DNA of 54,233 nt, from contig JAZQJX010000004.1 in the NCBI GenBank assembly GCA_045541875.1, positions 1 through 54,233 on the forward strand, in the 5' to 3' direction. This document shows, in pieces, positions 1 to 8,616 of the stretch. Numbering within the stretch: position 1 is the stretch's first letter; the number at the start of each line of letters is the position of its first letter. The DNA comes from RGIG1828 sp045541875. Its GTDB lineage: Bacteria > Bacillota > Clostridia > UMGS1810. Both the position numbers and the translations under genes were made by a program. The notes under the pieces are model-generated. The model did no database searches. It was not told where the DNA came from and worked only from the letters and a program-made list of their open reading frames with translations.

Positions 1-202
1 TATAATGATTTCATCGAAGATGAAATCGTCGATATAAATCTCTTGTGAGATTTTCGATATGTCATAAATGACTCGATATGTGCTTTGCACTCGATATGTT
101 GCCTTTCGGCAACGAGATTTATATCATATCGAGTTTTGAGCAAAGCGAAAAACATATCGATTTTGCGGAAGCAAAAATATCGAGCAAACGGAGTTTGCAT
201 AT
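1..202. repeat. Array of mini-hairpins separated by a TCGATAT spacer
   Basis: The stretch holds at least seven short inverted repeats with 2-4 base loops: 7-27 (9 bp stem, GAA loop), 36-53, 61-72, 80-90, 98-113, 161-176 and 184-198, plus an imperfect one at 133-153. They are separated by the same 7-base spacer, TCGATAT, in the left half (54-60, 73-79, 91-97) and by its reverse complement ATATCGA in the right half (154-160, 177-183). Bases 114-124 are also complementary to 32-42. The whole element could therefore fold as one long stem with small hairpin branches. Stem sequences differ from hairpin to hairpin while pairing is kept. The left end may lie outside the window. No protein-coding content is evident. 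It resembles short palindromic intergenic repeats seen in gut Clostridia, but I cannot name a family. Confidence 0.8.
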
Positions 203-270
203 CTACAAGACAAGGTGCATCTTTTCTATCACCTAATTATATAATCAAAACAATACGGAGGTATAAGAAA

Positions 271-1428
271 ATGGAATTTAAAAAGGATTTGATTGAAAAC
301 ATTCTGCCATTCTGGCTAAAGACTGCCATTGATAAAGAAAACGGCGGAATATTTACATGTGCAGATAAAAAAGGTGACATATACGGTACTGATAAAAGTG
401 TGTGGTTTCAGGGCAGAGCCCTCTGGAGTTTGTGTAAAGCCTATAACAGTGTAGAAAAAAATCCTGAATATCTCGAGGCTGCGAAGAGAATATATGAATT
501 TCTTCCCAAATGCACCGATTCTGACGGAAGAATGTTTTTTACAGTAACAGAAGACGGAAAAGAACTTCAGAAAAGAAGATACTATTTTTCCGAAACTTTT
601 GCCGCAATTGGTTGTGCGGAATATTATAAAGCAACAGGCGACAAAAAGGTTCTTGATGATGCCCAAAAGTATTTTGACGTTGCATATGAATGTTTCAGCG
701 GTAAAAGAGAGACTCTTCCCAAAATCAATCCTGAAAACCGCAGAATGCAGGCACTTTCACCTGTTATGATTATGCTTGCAACCTGTCAGGTTATGAGAAG
801 TGTGTCAGATGATGAAAAATATAAAACAATTGCATCAGAATGTCTTGACAAAATTCTTCACGGTGGATTTCTCACAGAAAAAGCCCTTATGGAAAGTGTG
901 AGTGATAAGGGTGAGTTTGTTGATTCCCCCACAGGCAGAATTGTAAATCCCGGTCATTCAATGGAGGCGGCATGGTTTGTTATGCTTGAGGGAATAATCA
1001 CGGGAAATGATGAAGCAATAAAAGCAGGAAAGAAAATAATAGATATAACATGGCCCATCGGTTGGGATGAAAAAAATGGCGGCGGAATTATTGCATTTAC
1101 CGATATTTCAGGCAAGCCTCCTCAGCAACTTGAATGGGACATGAAACTCTGGTGGCCGCAGTGTGAAACAATGATTGCACTCAGAATGGCACATATGCTT
1201 TTTGGCGATGAAAGTTATAATGAAAAATATGAGATTGTAAAAAAATATTGCGAAAAGTATTTCTGTGACAAGGAAGACGGCGAATGGTACGGATATCTTC
1301 ACTATGATAATACGGTATCTACCACTCTTAAGGGTAATATCTTTAAAGGCCCTTTCCACATCCCGAGACTCTATATCATCATGGCAATTCTTGATGAATA
1401 TAACAGTTTTGACAAATACATAAACTAA
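271..1428 (+). CDS. AGE-family sugar epimerase (N-acylglucosamine 2-epimerase-like)
   Basis: The 385-residue product matches the N-acylglucosamine 2-epimerase/cellobiose 2-epimerase family, (alpha/alpha)6-barrel enzymes that epimerise C2 of N-acylglucosamine/mannosamine or of reducing-end glucose. Visible family motifs are VWFQGR (residues 44-49), NPGHSMEAAW with the first catalytic His at 229, and GPFHIPR with the second catalytic His at 363. Length is typical of the family (about 390-410). The frame stays open upstream to 85, but that part lies in the hairpin repeat; the ATG at 271 has a GGAGG at 257-261 and gives the usual N-terminus. No signal peptide, so cytoplasmic. The substrate cannot be decided from sequence: ManNAc/GlcNAc interconversion and oligosaccharide epimerisation are both possible. 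No sialic acid genes are adjacent. Confidence 0.85.
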   Translation: MEFKKDLIENILPFWLKTAIDKENGGIFTCADKKGDIYGTDKSVWFQGRALWSLCKAYNSVEKNPEYLEAAKRIYEFLPKCTDSDGRMFFTVTEDGKELQKRRYYFSETFAAIGCAEYYKATGDKKVLDDAQKYFDVAYECFSGKRETLPKINPENRRMQALSPVMIMLATCQVMRSVSDDEKYKTIASECLDKILHGGFLTEKALMESVSDKGEFVDSPTGRIVNPGHSMEAAWFVMLEGIITGNDEAIKAGKKIIDITWPIGWDEKNGGGIIAFTDISGKPPQQLEWDMKLWWPQCETMIALRMAHMLFGDESYNEKYEIVKKYCEKYFCDKEDGEWYGYLHYDNTVSTTLKGNIFKGPFHIPRLYIIMAILDEYNSFDKYIN

Positions 1429-1433
1429 AAAAT

Positions 1434-1510
1434 CAGGCTGAGCCTGCACCCAAGTCGCGAGCGTAATTTGATATACATCTTATCTCGCGAACTAAATTCT
1501 TCGTAATTTC
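1434..1510. repeat. Second short palindromic repeat cluster
   Basis: Directly after the epimerase stop codon there is a 5 bp mini-hairpin with a TGA loop (1434-1446), two copies of the self-complementary TCGCGA (1455-1460 and 1485-1490), and a short direct repeat CGTAATTT (1462-1469 and 1502-1509). It has the same style as the element at 1-202 but a different spacer, so the epimerase gene is bracketed by two repetitive elements. No open frame is present. Confidence 0.4.
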
Positions 1511-1522
1511 CTATACAGTAAA

Positions 1523-1548
1523 AAAGTGTGATTTTGACATCACACTTT
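1523..1548. terminator. Bidirectional terminator between convergent genes
   Basis: A 10 bp perfect stem (1523-1532 with 1539-1548) and a 6-base loop, with A-rich sequence on the left and T/A on the right. It sits between the convergent epimerase and phosphodiesterase genes and could stop transcription from both sides. Confidence 0.7.
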
Positions 1549-1572
1549 AGATAAAACATTGCCACAATTATA

Positions 1573-2115
1573 TTATTTATTCAGTAATTCAATAACATCA
1601 CCTGATAAGTTTTTGTGAATAAAAACTCCATTTTCATAAATTACATATCCGTTTTGACTTTCTTCTTTTGGAATGGATACAGAACCGGGATTCACAAAAC
1701 GGTATACGTCAGTACAATCGCATACCGGAATGTGGGTGTGACCGCTTACAAGAACATCTCCTTTTAGCATGGGAGGCAGGTTATCCTTGTTGTATATGTG
1801 TCCGTGAGTTGCATAAATTGTAAGAAATTCATCGTGAATTACGCAATAATCTGCAAGAATCGGAAAATTCAGAACCATCTGATCAACTTCCGTGTCACAG
1901 TTTCCTCTGACACAAAGAATTCTGTCTTTAATGTCATTAAGAAGATTTATGACTGTCTTGGGGTTATATTCCTTTGGAAGATCGTTTCTTGGACCATGAT
2001 ATAGAATATCACCCAAAAGAAGAATTTTATCGGCATTTTCTTTTTTGAATGCTTCAATCATTTTTTTGCAATAATATGCAGATCCGTGTATATCTGATGC
2101 AATAAAGATTTTCAT
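1573..2115 (-). CDS. YfcE-type metallophosphodiesterase
   Basis: The 180-residue protein belongs to the calcineurin-like phosphoesterase superfamily, YfcE/MJ0936 subgroup; E. coli YfcE has 184 residues. The metal-binding motifs appear in order: DxH (D8, H10), GDxxxHGPRN, GNCD, a lone HGH and GHTH near the C-terminus, followed by the usual VNPGS. Such enzymes hydrolyse phosphodiesters in vitro with two metal ions; the physiological substrate is unknown. GAGG precedes the ATG on the minus strand. It is a single gene, convergent with the epimerase and divergent from the FAD oxidoreductase. Confidence 0.9.
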   Translation of the reverse strand: MKIFIASDIHGSAYYCKKMIEAFKKENADKILLLGDILYHGPRNDLPKEYNPKTVINLLNDIKDRILCVRGNCDTEVDQMVLNFPILADYCVIHDEFLTIYATHGHIYNKDNLPPMLKGDVLVSGHTHIPVCDCTDVYRFVNPGSVSIPKEESQNGYVIYENGVFIHKNLSGDVIELLNK

Positions 2116-2186
2116 TTTTACACCTCATTTCTCAAATATTATATCATTAACGATGGGCGGTGTCTATAGTGAAATTTTTTAAAAAA

Positions 2187-2219
2187 TTGCTGGATTTATT
2201 ATTATATGTATGTTATAAT
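2187..2219 (+). promoter_or_regulatory. Extended -10 promoter for the FAD oxidoreductase run
   Basis: TGTTATAAT at 2211-2219 is a perfect extended -10 (TGN plus TATAAT). A TTGCTG at 2187-2192 is too far away (21 bases) to be a standard -35 element, so the extended -10 is the main signal. It lies about 40 bases before the start codon at 2260. Confidence 0.55.
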
Positions 2220-2259
2220 ATAATTTATGTTTGATATTTATCACGACAGGAGGATTTAT

Positions 2260-3552
2260 ATGAAAAAGGTTTCTGTATCAAGAGAACTTGAAGTGAAGTA
2301 TGTAACCGATATAGTTGTAGCAGGAGGCGGACCATCAGGTGTTGCTGCGGCTACTACTGCTGCGAGACTTGGTAAAGATGTGATGATTATAGAACAATCC
2401 GGAACATTTGGGGGAGCAAGTATGCTCTCTGGGGTTCCTGAACTTGTAAATTTTGATGACGGAATAGAAGTGATAAGCAAGGGATTTGGTGAAGAAATAT
2501 TCAATTCTCTTGAATTTGATATAAAAGACAGCAAGTATGGTCATTATTACAGACCGGAAGTTTTGAAAAGACTGTACGATAAACTTATATGCGATAGCGG
2601 TGCAAAAGTCCTGTTTTATACACGCATTGTAGATGTAATAGTTGAAGACGGTTTTGTTAGTCAGATAATAGTATCCGGCAACGAAGGATTATATGCCATT
2701 GAAGCGAAATGTTTTATAGACTGTACAGGGAATGGAAGTCTTTGCGTTCTTGCAGGTGCAGATTTTGAATATGGCGACGAAAACGAAAAAACCATGAGCG
2801 CAACTCTGTGTTCTCTTTGGGCGGGAGTTGATTTTGAAAAAAAGAAAATGGGGATTGACGGAGATAATATCGAAAATGCCTATGATGACGGCGTGTTTTC
2901 GCAGTATGATACCATTTTACCGGGAATAAAACCTAATATGCCTGAGGTTGGTGTTGGTGGTGGAAATGTCGGTCATTGTTTCGGTGTTGATGACAGAAAC
3001 ACCGAAAGTCTCACACAGGCAACGTTTCTTGGCAGAAAGATTCTTGAAGAATATGAAAGGTATTATACAGAATATGTTCCGGGATGCGAAAATGCAAAAT
3101 TAATCAGAAGTGCTGATTATATTGGTATCAGAGAATCCAAAAGAATCAACTGTGAATATATGCTCAATAAAGATGATTTCTTTAAAACAGAACCGTTTTT
3201 TGATGAAATAGGAAGATATTCATATCCCATAGATATTCATCCGCTGACAAGCGATAAAAAAGGTATGAACGCATTTCTTAATTCTATCTCTATGAGACAT
3301 GAAAAAGGCGGAAGTTACAGTATTCCATACAGAAGTCTTGTTCCTGTTAATTTAAAAAATGTTCTTGTTGCAGGAAAAACTATAGGGACTGACCACTATA
3401 TGCAGGCATCCGTCAGAGTAATACCGGGATGTTATATCACAGGTCAGGGAGCAGGAGTTGCTGCATCTGTTTGTGTATCTGATAATACAACGTGCAAAGA
3501 TGCTGATATAAATAAAATAAAAGAGATACTCAAAGAAATAACCCAAAAATGA
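2260..3552 (+). CDS. FAD-dependent oxidoreductase (FAD_oxidored family)
   Basis: The 430-residue protein carries an N-terminal Rossmann dinucleotide-binding motif, DIVVAGGGPSGVAAA followed by an acidic IIEQ about 30 residues later, then GGASMLSG, as in the FAD_oxidored family. A C-terminal RVIPGCYITGQGAGVAA segment is the second conserved FAD contact of this family. Members are often found in carbohydrate or sulfatase gene clusters and few have a proven substrate. The ATG at 2260 is preceded by AGGAGG (2248-2253); the longer frame from 2227 lacks a site. No signal peptide. It is followed at 22 bases by an acyl-ACP thioesterase gene, so the two are probably co-transcribed, but the pairing does not reveal the substrate. 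Confidence 0.85.
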   Translation: MKKVSVSRELEVKYVTDIVVAGGGPSGVAAATTAARLGKDVMIIEQSGTFGGASMLSGVPELVNFDDGIEVISKGFGEEIFNSLEFDIKDSKYGHYYRPEVLKRLYDKLICDSGAKVLFYTRIVDVIVEDGFVSQIIVSGNEGLYAIEAKCFIDCTGNGSLCVLAGADFEYGDENEKTMSATLCSLWAGVDFEKKKMGIDGDNIENAYDDGVFSQYDTILPGIKPNMPEVGVGGGNVGHCFGVDDRNTESLTQATFLGRKILEEYERYYTEYVPGCENAKLIRSADYIGIRESKRINCEYMLNKDDFFKTEPFFDEIGRYSYPIDIHPLTSDKKGMNAFLNSISMRHEKGGSYSIPYRSLVPVNLKNVLVAGKTIGTDHYMQASVRVIPGCYITGQGAGVAASVCVSDNTTCKDADINKIKEILKEITQK

Positions 3553-3574
3553 ATTTTGGAGGCTTGAATAATAT

Positions 3575-4276
3575 ATGTTCACCCATACATATGAAACCAG
3601 ATACGGTGATTATAAAGATTTTAACACCGTAAAAACAGGAGCAATTCTTGATATGATTCAGGATGTTGCTATAAAGGATTCTGAAAGAGCCGGGTTTGGA
3701 ATACATAAACTTAGAGACATGAATCTTGCATGGCTTTTACAAGGAATAAATATAGAAATTATTAAACCTGCAAAAACCGGAGTTCCCATAGATGTGTCTA
3801 CAGGTGTTAAGACACTAAAAGGTGCAACTTCACAAAGGTGCTGTATTGTAAGGCAAAATGACGAGGTTATTGCAAAAACTGTTGCTAACTGGTTTTTGTT
3901 TAACACCGAAACAAGCAAAATATCACCTGTGCTTCCGGAAATGCAAAGTTCATATTCCTTTTATGATTTTGATGATAAAAGTTTCAACTATAAAAAACTT
4001 AAGACAGTTGATATTTCTAATCCTTCATACAAAGTGAAGATTTTCAATCATGATATTGACACCAATATGCATCTTAATAATCAAAAAGGTGCACAAATAC
4101 TGATGGATGCTCTGCCGTTTGATTTTAAATTCAAAAAAGCAAATATTATATATAAGAACCCTGCATATCTTGGCGAAAACATGGATGTGTTTACAGAAAA
4201 AACCGAGACAGGAATTTATGTTCATATTGCAAATGAAGCATCGCAGATTTGCGTCGCAGGTTTGTTTGAAGAATAG
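3575..4276 (+). CDS. Acyl-ACP thioesterase
   Basis: The 233-residue protein resembles bacterial members of the Acyl-ACP_TE family (plant FatA/FatB relatives), built from two hotdog domains. It begins with the family-typical tyrosine-rich beta strand, contains WLLQGINIEI in the first hotdog, and has DIDTNMHLNNQKG at about residues 161-173, which supplies the conserved Asn/His catalytic region. The reaction is hydrolysis of acyl-ACP to a free fatty acid and ACP, which may adjust membrane lipid chain composition. GGAGG stands 10 bases upstream of the ATG. No signal peptide or membrane segments. Confidence 0.85.
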   Translation: MFTHTYETRYGDYKDFNTVKTGAILDMIQDVAIKDSERAGFGIHKLRDMNLAWLLQGINIEIIKPAKTGVPIDVSTGVKTLKGATSQRCCIVRQNDEVIAKTVANWFLFNTETSKISPVLPEMQSSYSFYDFDDKSFNYKKLKTVDISNPSYKVKIFNHDIDTNMHLNNQKGAQILMDALPFDFKFKKANIIYKNPAYLGENMDVFTEKTETGIYVHIANEASQICVAGLFEE

Positions 4277-4302
4277 AACTACATAAGAAAGTGAGAATGG
4301 CA

Positions 4303-5241
4303 ATGGAAAACACTAAAAACAAAATTTTTACAAATACAATTTTTGTTGGTATATGCGCGCTTCTTTGTTGCGCTCTTTGGGGAAGTGCCACACCTTTTAT
4401 TAAAGTTGGTTATGAATTGATGATGCCTGAAAAAGATGTTGCATCAACAATTCTTTTTGCAGGAATCCGCTTTGCTTTTGCAGGCATACTGACAATTATC
4501 ATATACAGCGTTGCAAGAAAGAAGTTTCTTTATCCCAAAAAAGAGAATTTAGGAAAAATAACCACCGTAGGCGCATTTCAGACAGTAATACAGTATTTGT
4601 TTTTCTACATTGGTCTTGCTAACACTAGCGGTGTTAAAGGTACAATAATAAGTGGTTCAAATGCCTTTTTTGCAATTTTGATTTCAAGTCTTATTTTTAA
4701 AATGGAAAAACTTACACTCAAAAAGGTTATTGCATGCATCATAGGATTTGCAGGAATTGTTGTGGTGAATCTTGACGGACTTGACCTGAGAATGAATTTC
4801 ACGGGAGATGCATTTGTTCTTTTTTCTTCCATCTCTTATGCAATTTCATCCACTCTTATGAAAAGATATTCAAAATATGAAGATCCTGTAATTATCAGCG
4901 GATATCAGTTTGTAATTGGTTCATCCTTTATGATAATAGTTGGTCTTTTGCTCGGCGGTCACATATCAATTACTTCTGCAAAAGCAGTAGGAGTGCTTAC
5001 ATATCTCTCTTTGCTTTCAGCAATAGCATACTCTCTCTGGGGTGTTCTTTTGAAACATAATCCTGTTTCAAAAGTTTCGATATATAGTTTTATGATTCCC
5101 GTATTCGGGGTTATTCTTTCAAAAATAATGCTTTCATCTGAAAACACAAATGTTTCTGCTACCAATCTTATTATAACACTTATTCTTGTGTGTATAGGTA
5201 TATTTATGCTTAATTACAGTGGTAAAAAAGAGATGAGATGA
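4303..5241 (+). CDS. EamA-family drug/metabolite transporter (DMT)
   Basis: About ten hydrophobic segments in 312 residues, arranged as two EamA repeats of five helices. The first repeat shows the family-typical ALLCCALWGSATPFIKVGY near the N-terminus and the second has FVLFSSISYAISSTLMKRYS around residue 175. This is an inner-membrane exporter of small metabolites; the substrate is unknown. The frame opens with GTG at 4291, but the AGAAAGTGAG around 4286-4295 is better placed as ribosome binding site for the ATG at 4303; ATG 4297 is also possible. The gene starts 26 bases after the thioesterase. Confidence 0.85.
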   Translation: MENTKNKIFTNTIFVGICALLCCALWGSATPFIKVGYELMMPEKDVASTILFAGIRFAFAGILTIIIYSVARKKFLYPKKENLGKITTVGAFQTVIQYLFFYIGLANTSGVKGTIISGSNAFFAILISSLIFKMEKLTLKKVIACIIGFAGIVVVNLDGLDLRMNFTGDAFVLFSSISYAISSTLMKRYSKYEDPVIISGYQFVIGSSFMIIVGLLLGGHISITSAKAVGVLTYLSLLSAIAYSLWGVLLKHNPVSKVSIYSFMIPVFGVILSKIMLSSENTNVSATNLIITLILVCIGIFMLNYSGKKEMR

Positions 5242-5268
5242 AGTCTTCTGATTTTGGAGTGTTGAAAA

Positions 5269-6621
5269 ATGAATCGTAAAAACAATAATGGTTCGCTTAT
5301 GAAAAATGTTCTGAGCATGTCAGTTCCTGCAATACTTGAGTCTTTTTTCACAGCATTTGCAGGACTTGTGGATTCATATATGGTAAGTACACTTGGAGCA
5401 TCTTCTGTTGCCGCAGTCGGACTTACCACACAGCCGAAATTTTGTGCTCTCGCGATCTTTTTCGCAATCAGCATTTCCCTTTCTGCTCTTGTAGCAAGAC
5501 GACTTGGACAAAATGAAAGAGAAAAAGCAAACGGCATATTTTTGACTGCAATCATAACTGTGCTTTTACTTGTTGTATTCATAAGTGTTTTAGGTGTGAT
5601 ATTTGCATCGCCCATACTGAAACTTTGTGGAACAACGGCAGATACCCATAATGATGCAGTAACATATTTTACAATAATACTGTCAGGTCTTGTGTTTAAC
5701 TGTATTCAGATATGCATAAATTCGGCTCAAAGAGGCGCAGGTAACACAAAAATTACAATGAGGACAAACGTGACATCCAATGTTGTAAATATAATTTTTA
5801 ACTATATTCTAATAAACGGAAAATTTGGGTTTCCCAAACTTGGTGTCAGGGGTGCGGCAATAGCAACAGTTCTTGGGACGGTTGTTGCAGCAGTAATGAG
5901 TATAGTTTCAGTTATAAAGCAGGATGTATTTATCAGTTTAACATACATATTAAAAAATAAAATCAAGCCAAAAATTGAATATTTAAAGAATATTATCAAA
6001 GTAGGGTATGGAATATTTTTTGAACAACTTCTGATGAGAGTTGGCTTTATGGCTACTGCGGTAATGGCAGCAAACCAGGGGACATATGCTATGGCTGCTC
6101 ATCAGGTGTGTATGAACTTATGCGGTCTTTCTTTTTCTTTTGGTGATGGACTTCAGGCTGCTGCGGTTGCACTTATTGGAAGAAGTCTTGGAGAGAATAA
6201 TCCGGAACTTGCAAAGGAATACGGAAAAATATGTCAGAGAGTCGGCGGAATAATTTCTGTTGTCATTTCAGCATTGTATTTCTTTGGTGCAAGACTTGTA
6301 ATGGGATTGTTTTTTGACGAAAAGGAAATAATAACCATAGGTGTTTATCTGATGTACATTGTACTTGTGTCAATTCTTTTCCAGATAAGGCAGGTTATAT
6401 ACATGGGATGCCTGAGAGGTGCCGGAGATACTCTATATACGGCTGTTGTATCGGCGATAAGTGTTACATTTGTACGAACCATATTTTCGTATGTATTTTG
6501 CTATGGATTTAATATGGGAATATACGGAGTATGGTTTGGAATTTTATCAGATCAGACAATTCGATATATATGTGCTGCAATACGGTTTAAAATTGGTAAA
6601 TGGGTTACACTAAAAATATAA
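5269..6621 (+). CDS. MATE-family efflux transporter
   Basis: 450 residues with twelve predicted membrane helices in two six-helix bundles, typical of MATE (MatE) antiporters. It starts with PAILESFFTAFAGLVDSYMV, includes RGAGNTKITM at the end of the first bundle and the corresponding RGAGDT in the second. Such proteins export organic cations or metabolites in exchange for Na+ or H+. TGGAGTG lies 12 bases before the ATG. It follows the EamA gene by 27 bases, so two different exporters are probably in one transcript. A second MATE gene is at 21235-22575; the two sequences are clearly different. Confidence 0.9.
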   Translation: MNRKNNNGSLMKNVLSMSVPAILESFFTAFAGLVDSYMVSTLGASSVAAVGLTTQPKFCALAIFFAISISLSALVARRLGQNEREKANGIFLTAIITVLLLVVFISVLGVIFASPILKLCGTTADTHNDAVTYFTIILSGLVFNCIQICINSAQRGAGNTKITMRTNVTSNVVNIIFNYILINGKFGFPKLGVRGAAIATVLGTVVAAVMSIVSVIKQDVFISLTYILKNKIKPKIEYLKNIIKVGYGIFFEQLLMRVGFMATAVMAANQGTYAMAAHQVCMNLCGLSFSFGDGLQAAAVALIGRSLGENNPELAKEYGKICQRVGGIISVVISALYFFGARLVMGLFFDEKEIITIGVYLMYIVLVSILFQIRQVIYMGCLRGAGDTLYTAVVSAISVTFVRTIFSYVFCYGFNMGIYGVWFGILSDQTIRYICAAIRFKIGKWVTLKI

Positions 6622-6657
6622 ATATTAATATATACGACATAATTCAAGGAGGATAAT

Positions 6658-8451
6658 ATGACAAAAATTACAAATGACTTATACTATGTGGGTGTTAATG
6701 ACCATAGTATTGATCTTTTTGAAGGACAATATGTTGTGCCTAATGGTATGTCCTATAATTCATATGTGCTTGTGGATGAAAAAATTGCAGTATTTGACAC
6801 TGTGGATGCTCGTTTCACTCACGAATGGCTTGATAATATTCAAGGTGTTTTAGGTTCAAAATCCCCTGATTACCTCATTGTTCAGCATATGGAACCGGAC
6901 CATTCTGCAAACATTGCAAGTTTTATGGCGTCATATCCTGATGCTACGGTTGTTGCAAATAAAAAAACATTTGATATGATTTCTGCCTTTTTTCCGAATC
7001 TTACAATAAATAATAAACATATGGCAGAAGAAGGAAGTACTCTTTCTCTTGGAAGTCACACTCTTACATTTGTTTTTGCGCCAATGGTACACTGGCCGGA
7101 AGTTATGGTAACATATGACAGCAAAGATAAAGTTCTTTTCTCTGCTGACGGATTTGGTAAATTCGGTGCTCTTGACATTGAAGAAGACTGGGCTTGCGAG
7201 GCAAGAAGATACTATATCGGAATCGTAGGAAAATACGGAACTCAGGTACAAAATCTCCTGAAAAAAGCATCAACTCTTGATATTGAAAAAATATGTCCAC
7301 TTCACGGACCTGTTCTTTCTGAGAATCTTGGGTATTATATAAATCTGTATGATATCTGGTCATCCTATAGAGTGGAATCAGACGGTATTATGATTGCATA
7401 TACTTCTGTGTACGGCAATACAAAAAAAGCAGTAACCCTTCTTGCTGAAAAACTTCGTGAAAAAGGATGCCCGAAAGTTGTTGTGTGCGACCTTGCAAGG
7501 AGTGATATGGCGGAAAACGTGGAAGATGCATTCAGATACGGCAAACTTGTTTTGGCAACAACAACATATAACGGAGAAATTTTCCCGTTTATGAAGCACT
7601 TTATTGATAATCTTACCGAACGTAATTTCCAAGGCAGAACAATCGGTCTTATTGAAAACGGAAGTTGGGCACCTTTAGCTGCTAAAATAATGAAAAATAT
7701 GTTTGAAAAGAGCAAAAATATTACCTGGCTTGACACAACAGTAACCATAAAATCTGCAGTAAACAGCGATAATCTTAACAGTATTGAGCAGATGGCAAAC
7801 GAACTTTGCAAAGATTATATTGAACGCTCTGACAAAACAGCAAACAAAAATAATCTTGATGCACTTTTCAAAATAGGTTATGGACTCTATGTTGTAACAT
7901 CAAACGATGGAAAAAAAGATAATGGTCTTATTGTTAATACTGTTTCGCAGGTTACAAACGTTCCCAACAAGATTGCTGTAACAATCAATAAAGATAATTA
8001 TTCCCATCATGTGATAAAGCAGAGCGGAAAAATGAATGTAAACTGCCTTAGTGTTGATGCACCTTTCTCAGTATTTGAAAAATATGGATTTACAAGCGGA
8101 AGGAACACAGATAAATTTGCGGACGTTGATATTCAAAGATCTGACAATGGTCTTGTATTTTTGCCAAGATATATTAATTCATTTATGTCACTCAAAGTTG
8201 AGGAATATGTTGATCTTGATACACACGGAATGTTTATCTGTACGGTAACGGAGGCAAGAGTCATTGATAATAAAGAAACCATGACATATTCATACTATTT
8301 TGAAAATGTAAAACCCAAACCCGAATCTGATGGTAAAAAAGGATTTGTATGTAAAATATGCGGATATGTTTACGAAGGAGAAACACTGCCTGATGATTTC
8401 ATATGTCCTTTGTGTAAACATGGAGCATCAGATTTTGAACCTATAAATTAA
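6658..8451 (+). CDS. Flavodiiron protein fused to flavin reductase and rubredoxin
   Basis: The 597-residue protein joins four modules. Residues 1-245 are a metallo-beta-lactamase-like diiron domain with HMEPDH (H77, E79, D81, H82) and a later HGP loop. Residues about 250-395 are a flavodoxin domain starting IAYTSVYGNTKKA. Residues about 405-555 look like an FMN-binding flavin reductase domain. The end is a rubredoxin with two CxxC pairs (VCKICGY and ICPLCKHG). Flavodiiron proteins reduce O2 to water, or NO to N2O, in anaerobes; the added domains can feed electrons from NAD(P)H within one chain. AAGGAGG precedes the ATG. It is cytosolic and likely an oxygen-protection enzyme. Confidence 0.92.
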   Translation: MTKITNDLYYVGVNDHSIDLFEGQYVVPNGMSYNSYVLVDEKIAVFDTVDARFTHEWLDNIQGVLGSKSPDYLIVQHMEPDHSANIASFMASYPDATVVANKKTFDMISAFFPNLTINNKHMAEEGSTLSLGSHTLTFVFAPMVHWPEVMVTYDSKDKVLFSADGFGKFGALDIEEDWACEARRYYIGIVGKYGTQVQNLLKKASTLDIEKICPLHGPVLSENLGYYINLYDIWSSYRVESDGIMIAYTSVYGNTKKAVTLLAEKLREKGCPKVVVCDLARSDMAENVEDAFRYGKLVLATTTYNGEIFPFMKHFIDNLTERNFQGRTIGLIENGSWAPLAAKIMKNMFEKSKNITWLDTTVTIKSAVNSDNLNSIEQMANELCKDYIERSDKTANKNNLDALFKIGYGLYVVTSNDGKKDNGLIVNTVSQVTNVPNKIAVTINKDNYSHHVIKQSGKMNVNCLSVDAPFSVFEKYGFTSGRNTDKFADVDIQRSDNGLVFLPRYINSFMSLKVEEYVDLDTHGMFICTVTEARVIDNKETMTYSYYFENVKPKPESDGKKGFVCKICGYVYEGETLPDDFICPLCKHGASDFEPIN

Positions 8452-8461
8452 GTGTTAAACT

Positions 8462-8497
8462 AATGAGATGCCACTTTATTGTGGTATCTCATTGCTA
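8462..8497 (+). terminator. Terminator after the flavodiiron gene
   Basis: A 13 bp stem (8462-8474 with 8481-8493, one G-T pair) with a 6-base loop, followed by GCTATTTT. It begins 10 bases after the flavodiiron stop codon. Confidence 0.75.
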
Positions 8498-8546
8498 TTT
8501 TAACAAAAAAATCTCAACATTTTATGAAAATTTTGTCATATAAATA

Positions 8547-8576
8547 TTGCAATGTTTCATATTTTTATGGTAAAAT
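8547..8576 (+). promoter_or_regulatory. Promoter for the cysteine synthase-like gene
   Basis: TTGCAA at 8547-8552, an 18-base spacer and TAAAAT at 8571-8576 preceded by TGG, giving an extended -10. The start codon lies 40 bases downstream. Confidence 0.5.
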
Positions 8577-8616
8577 ATATAAGTATTTAATTATATTCAT
8601 ATGGAGACTTAGTTCA

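Noticed and set aside
1..202. CRISPR array
   Set aside because: The repeats are only 7 bases, the intervening units are themselves hairpins of variable size, the spacer flips orientation, and no cas genes are present.
85..270. N-terminal extension of the epimerase
   Set aside because: These 62 codons are translated from the hairpin repeat, have no family similarity and no ribosome binding site; the ATG at 271 has both.
7365..7811. Open frame of 148 codons antisense to the flavodiiron gene
   Set aside because: It mirrors the flavodoxin domain coding sequence and shows no independent coding signs.
8479..8616. N-terminal extension of the cysteine synthase-like protein
   Set aside because: It runs through a terminator and a promoter; ATG 8617 has GGAG and the usual family start.
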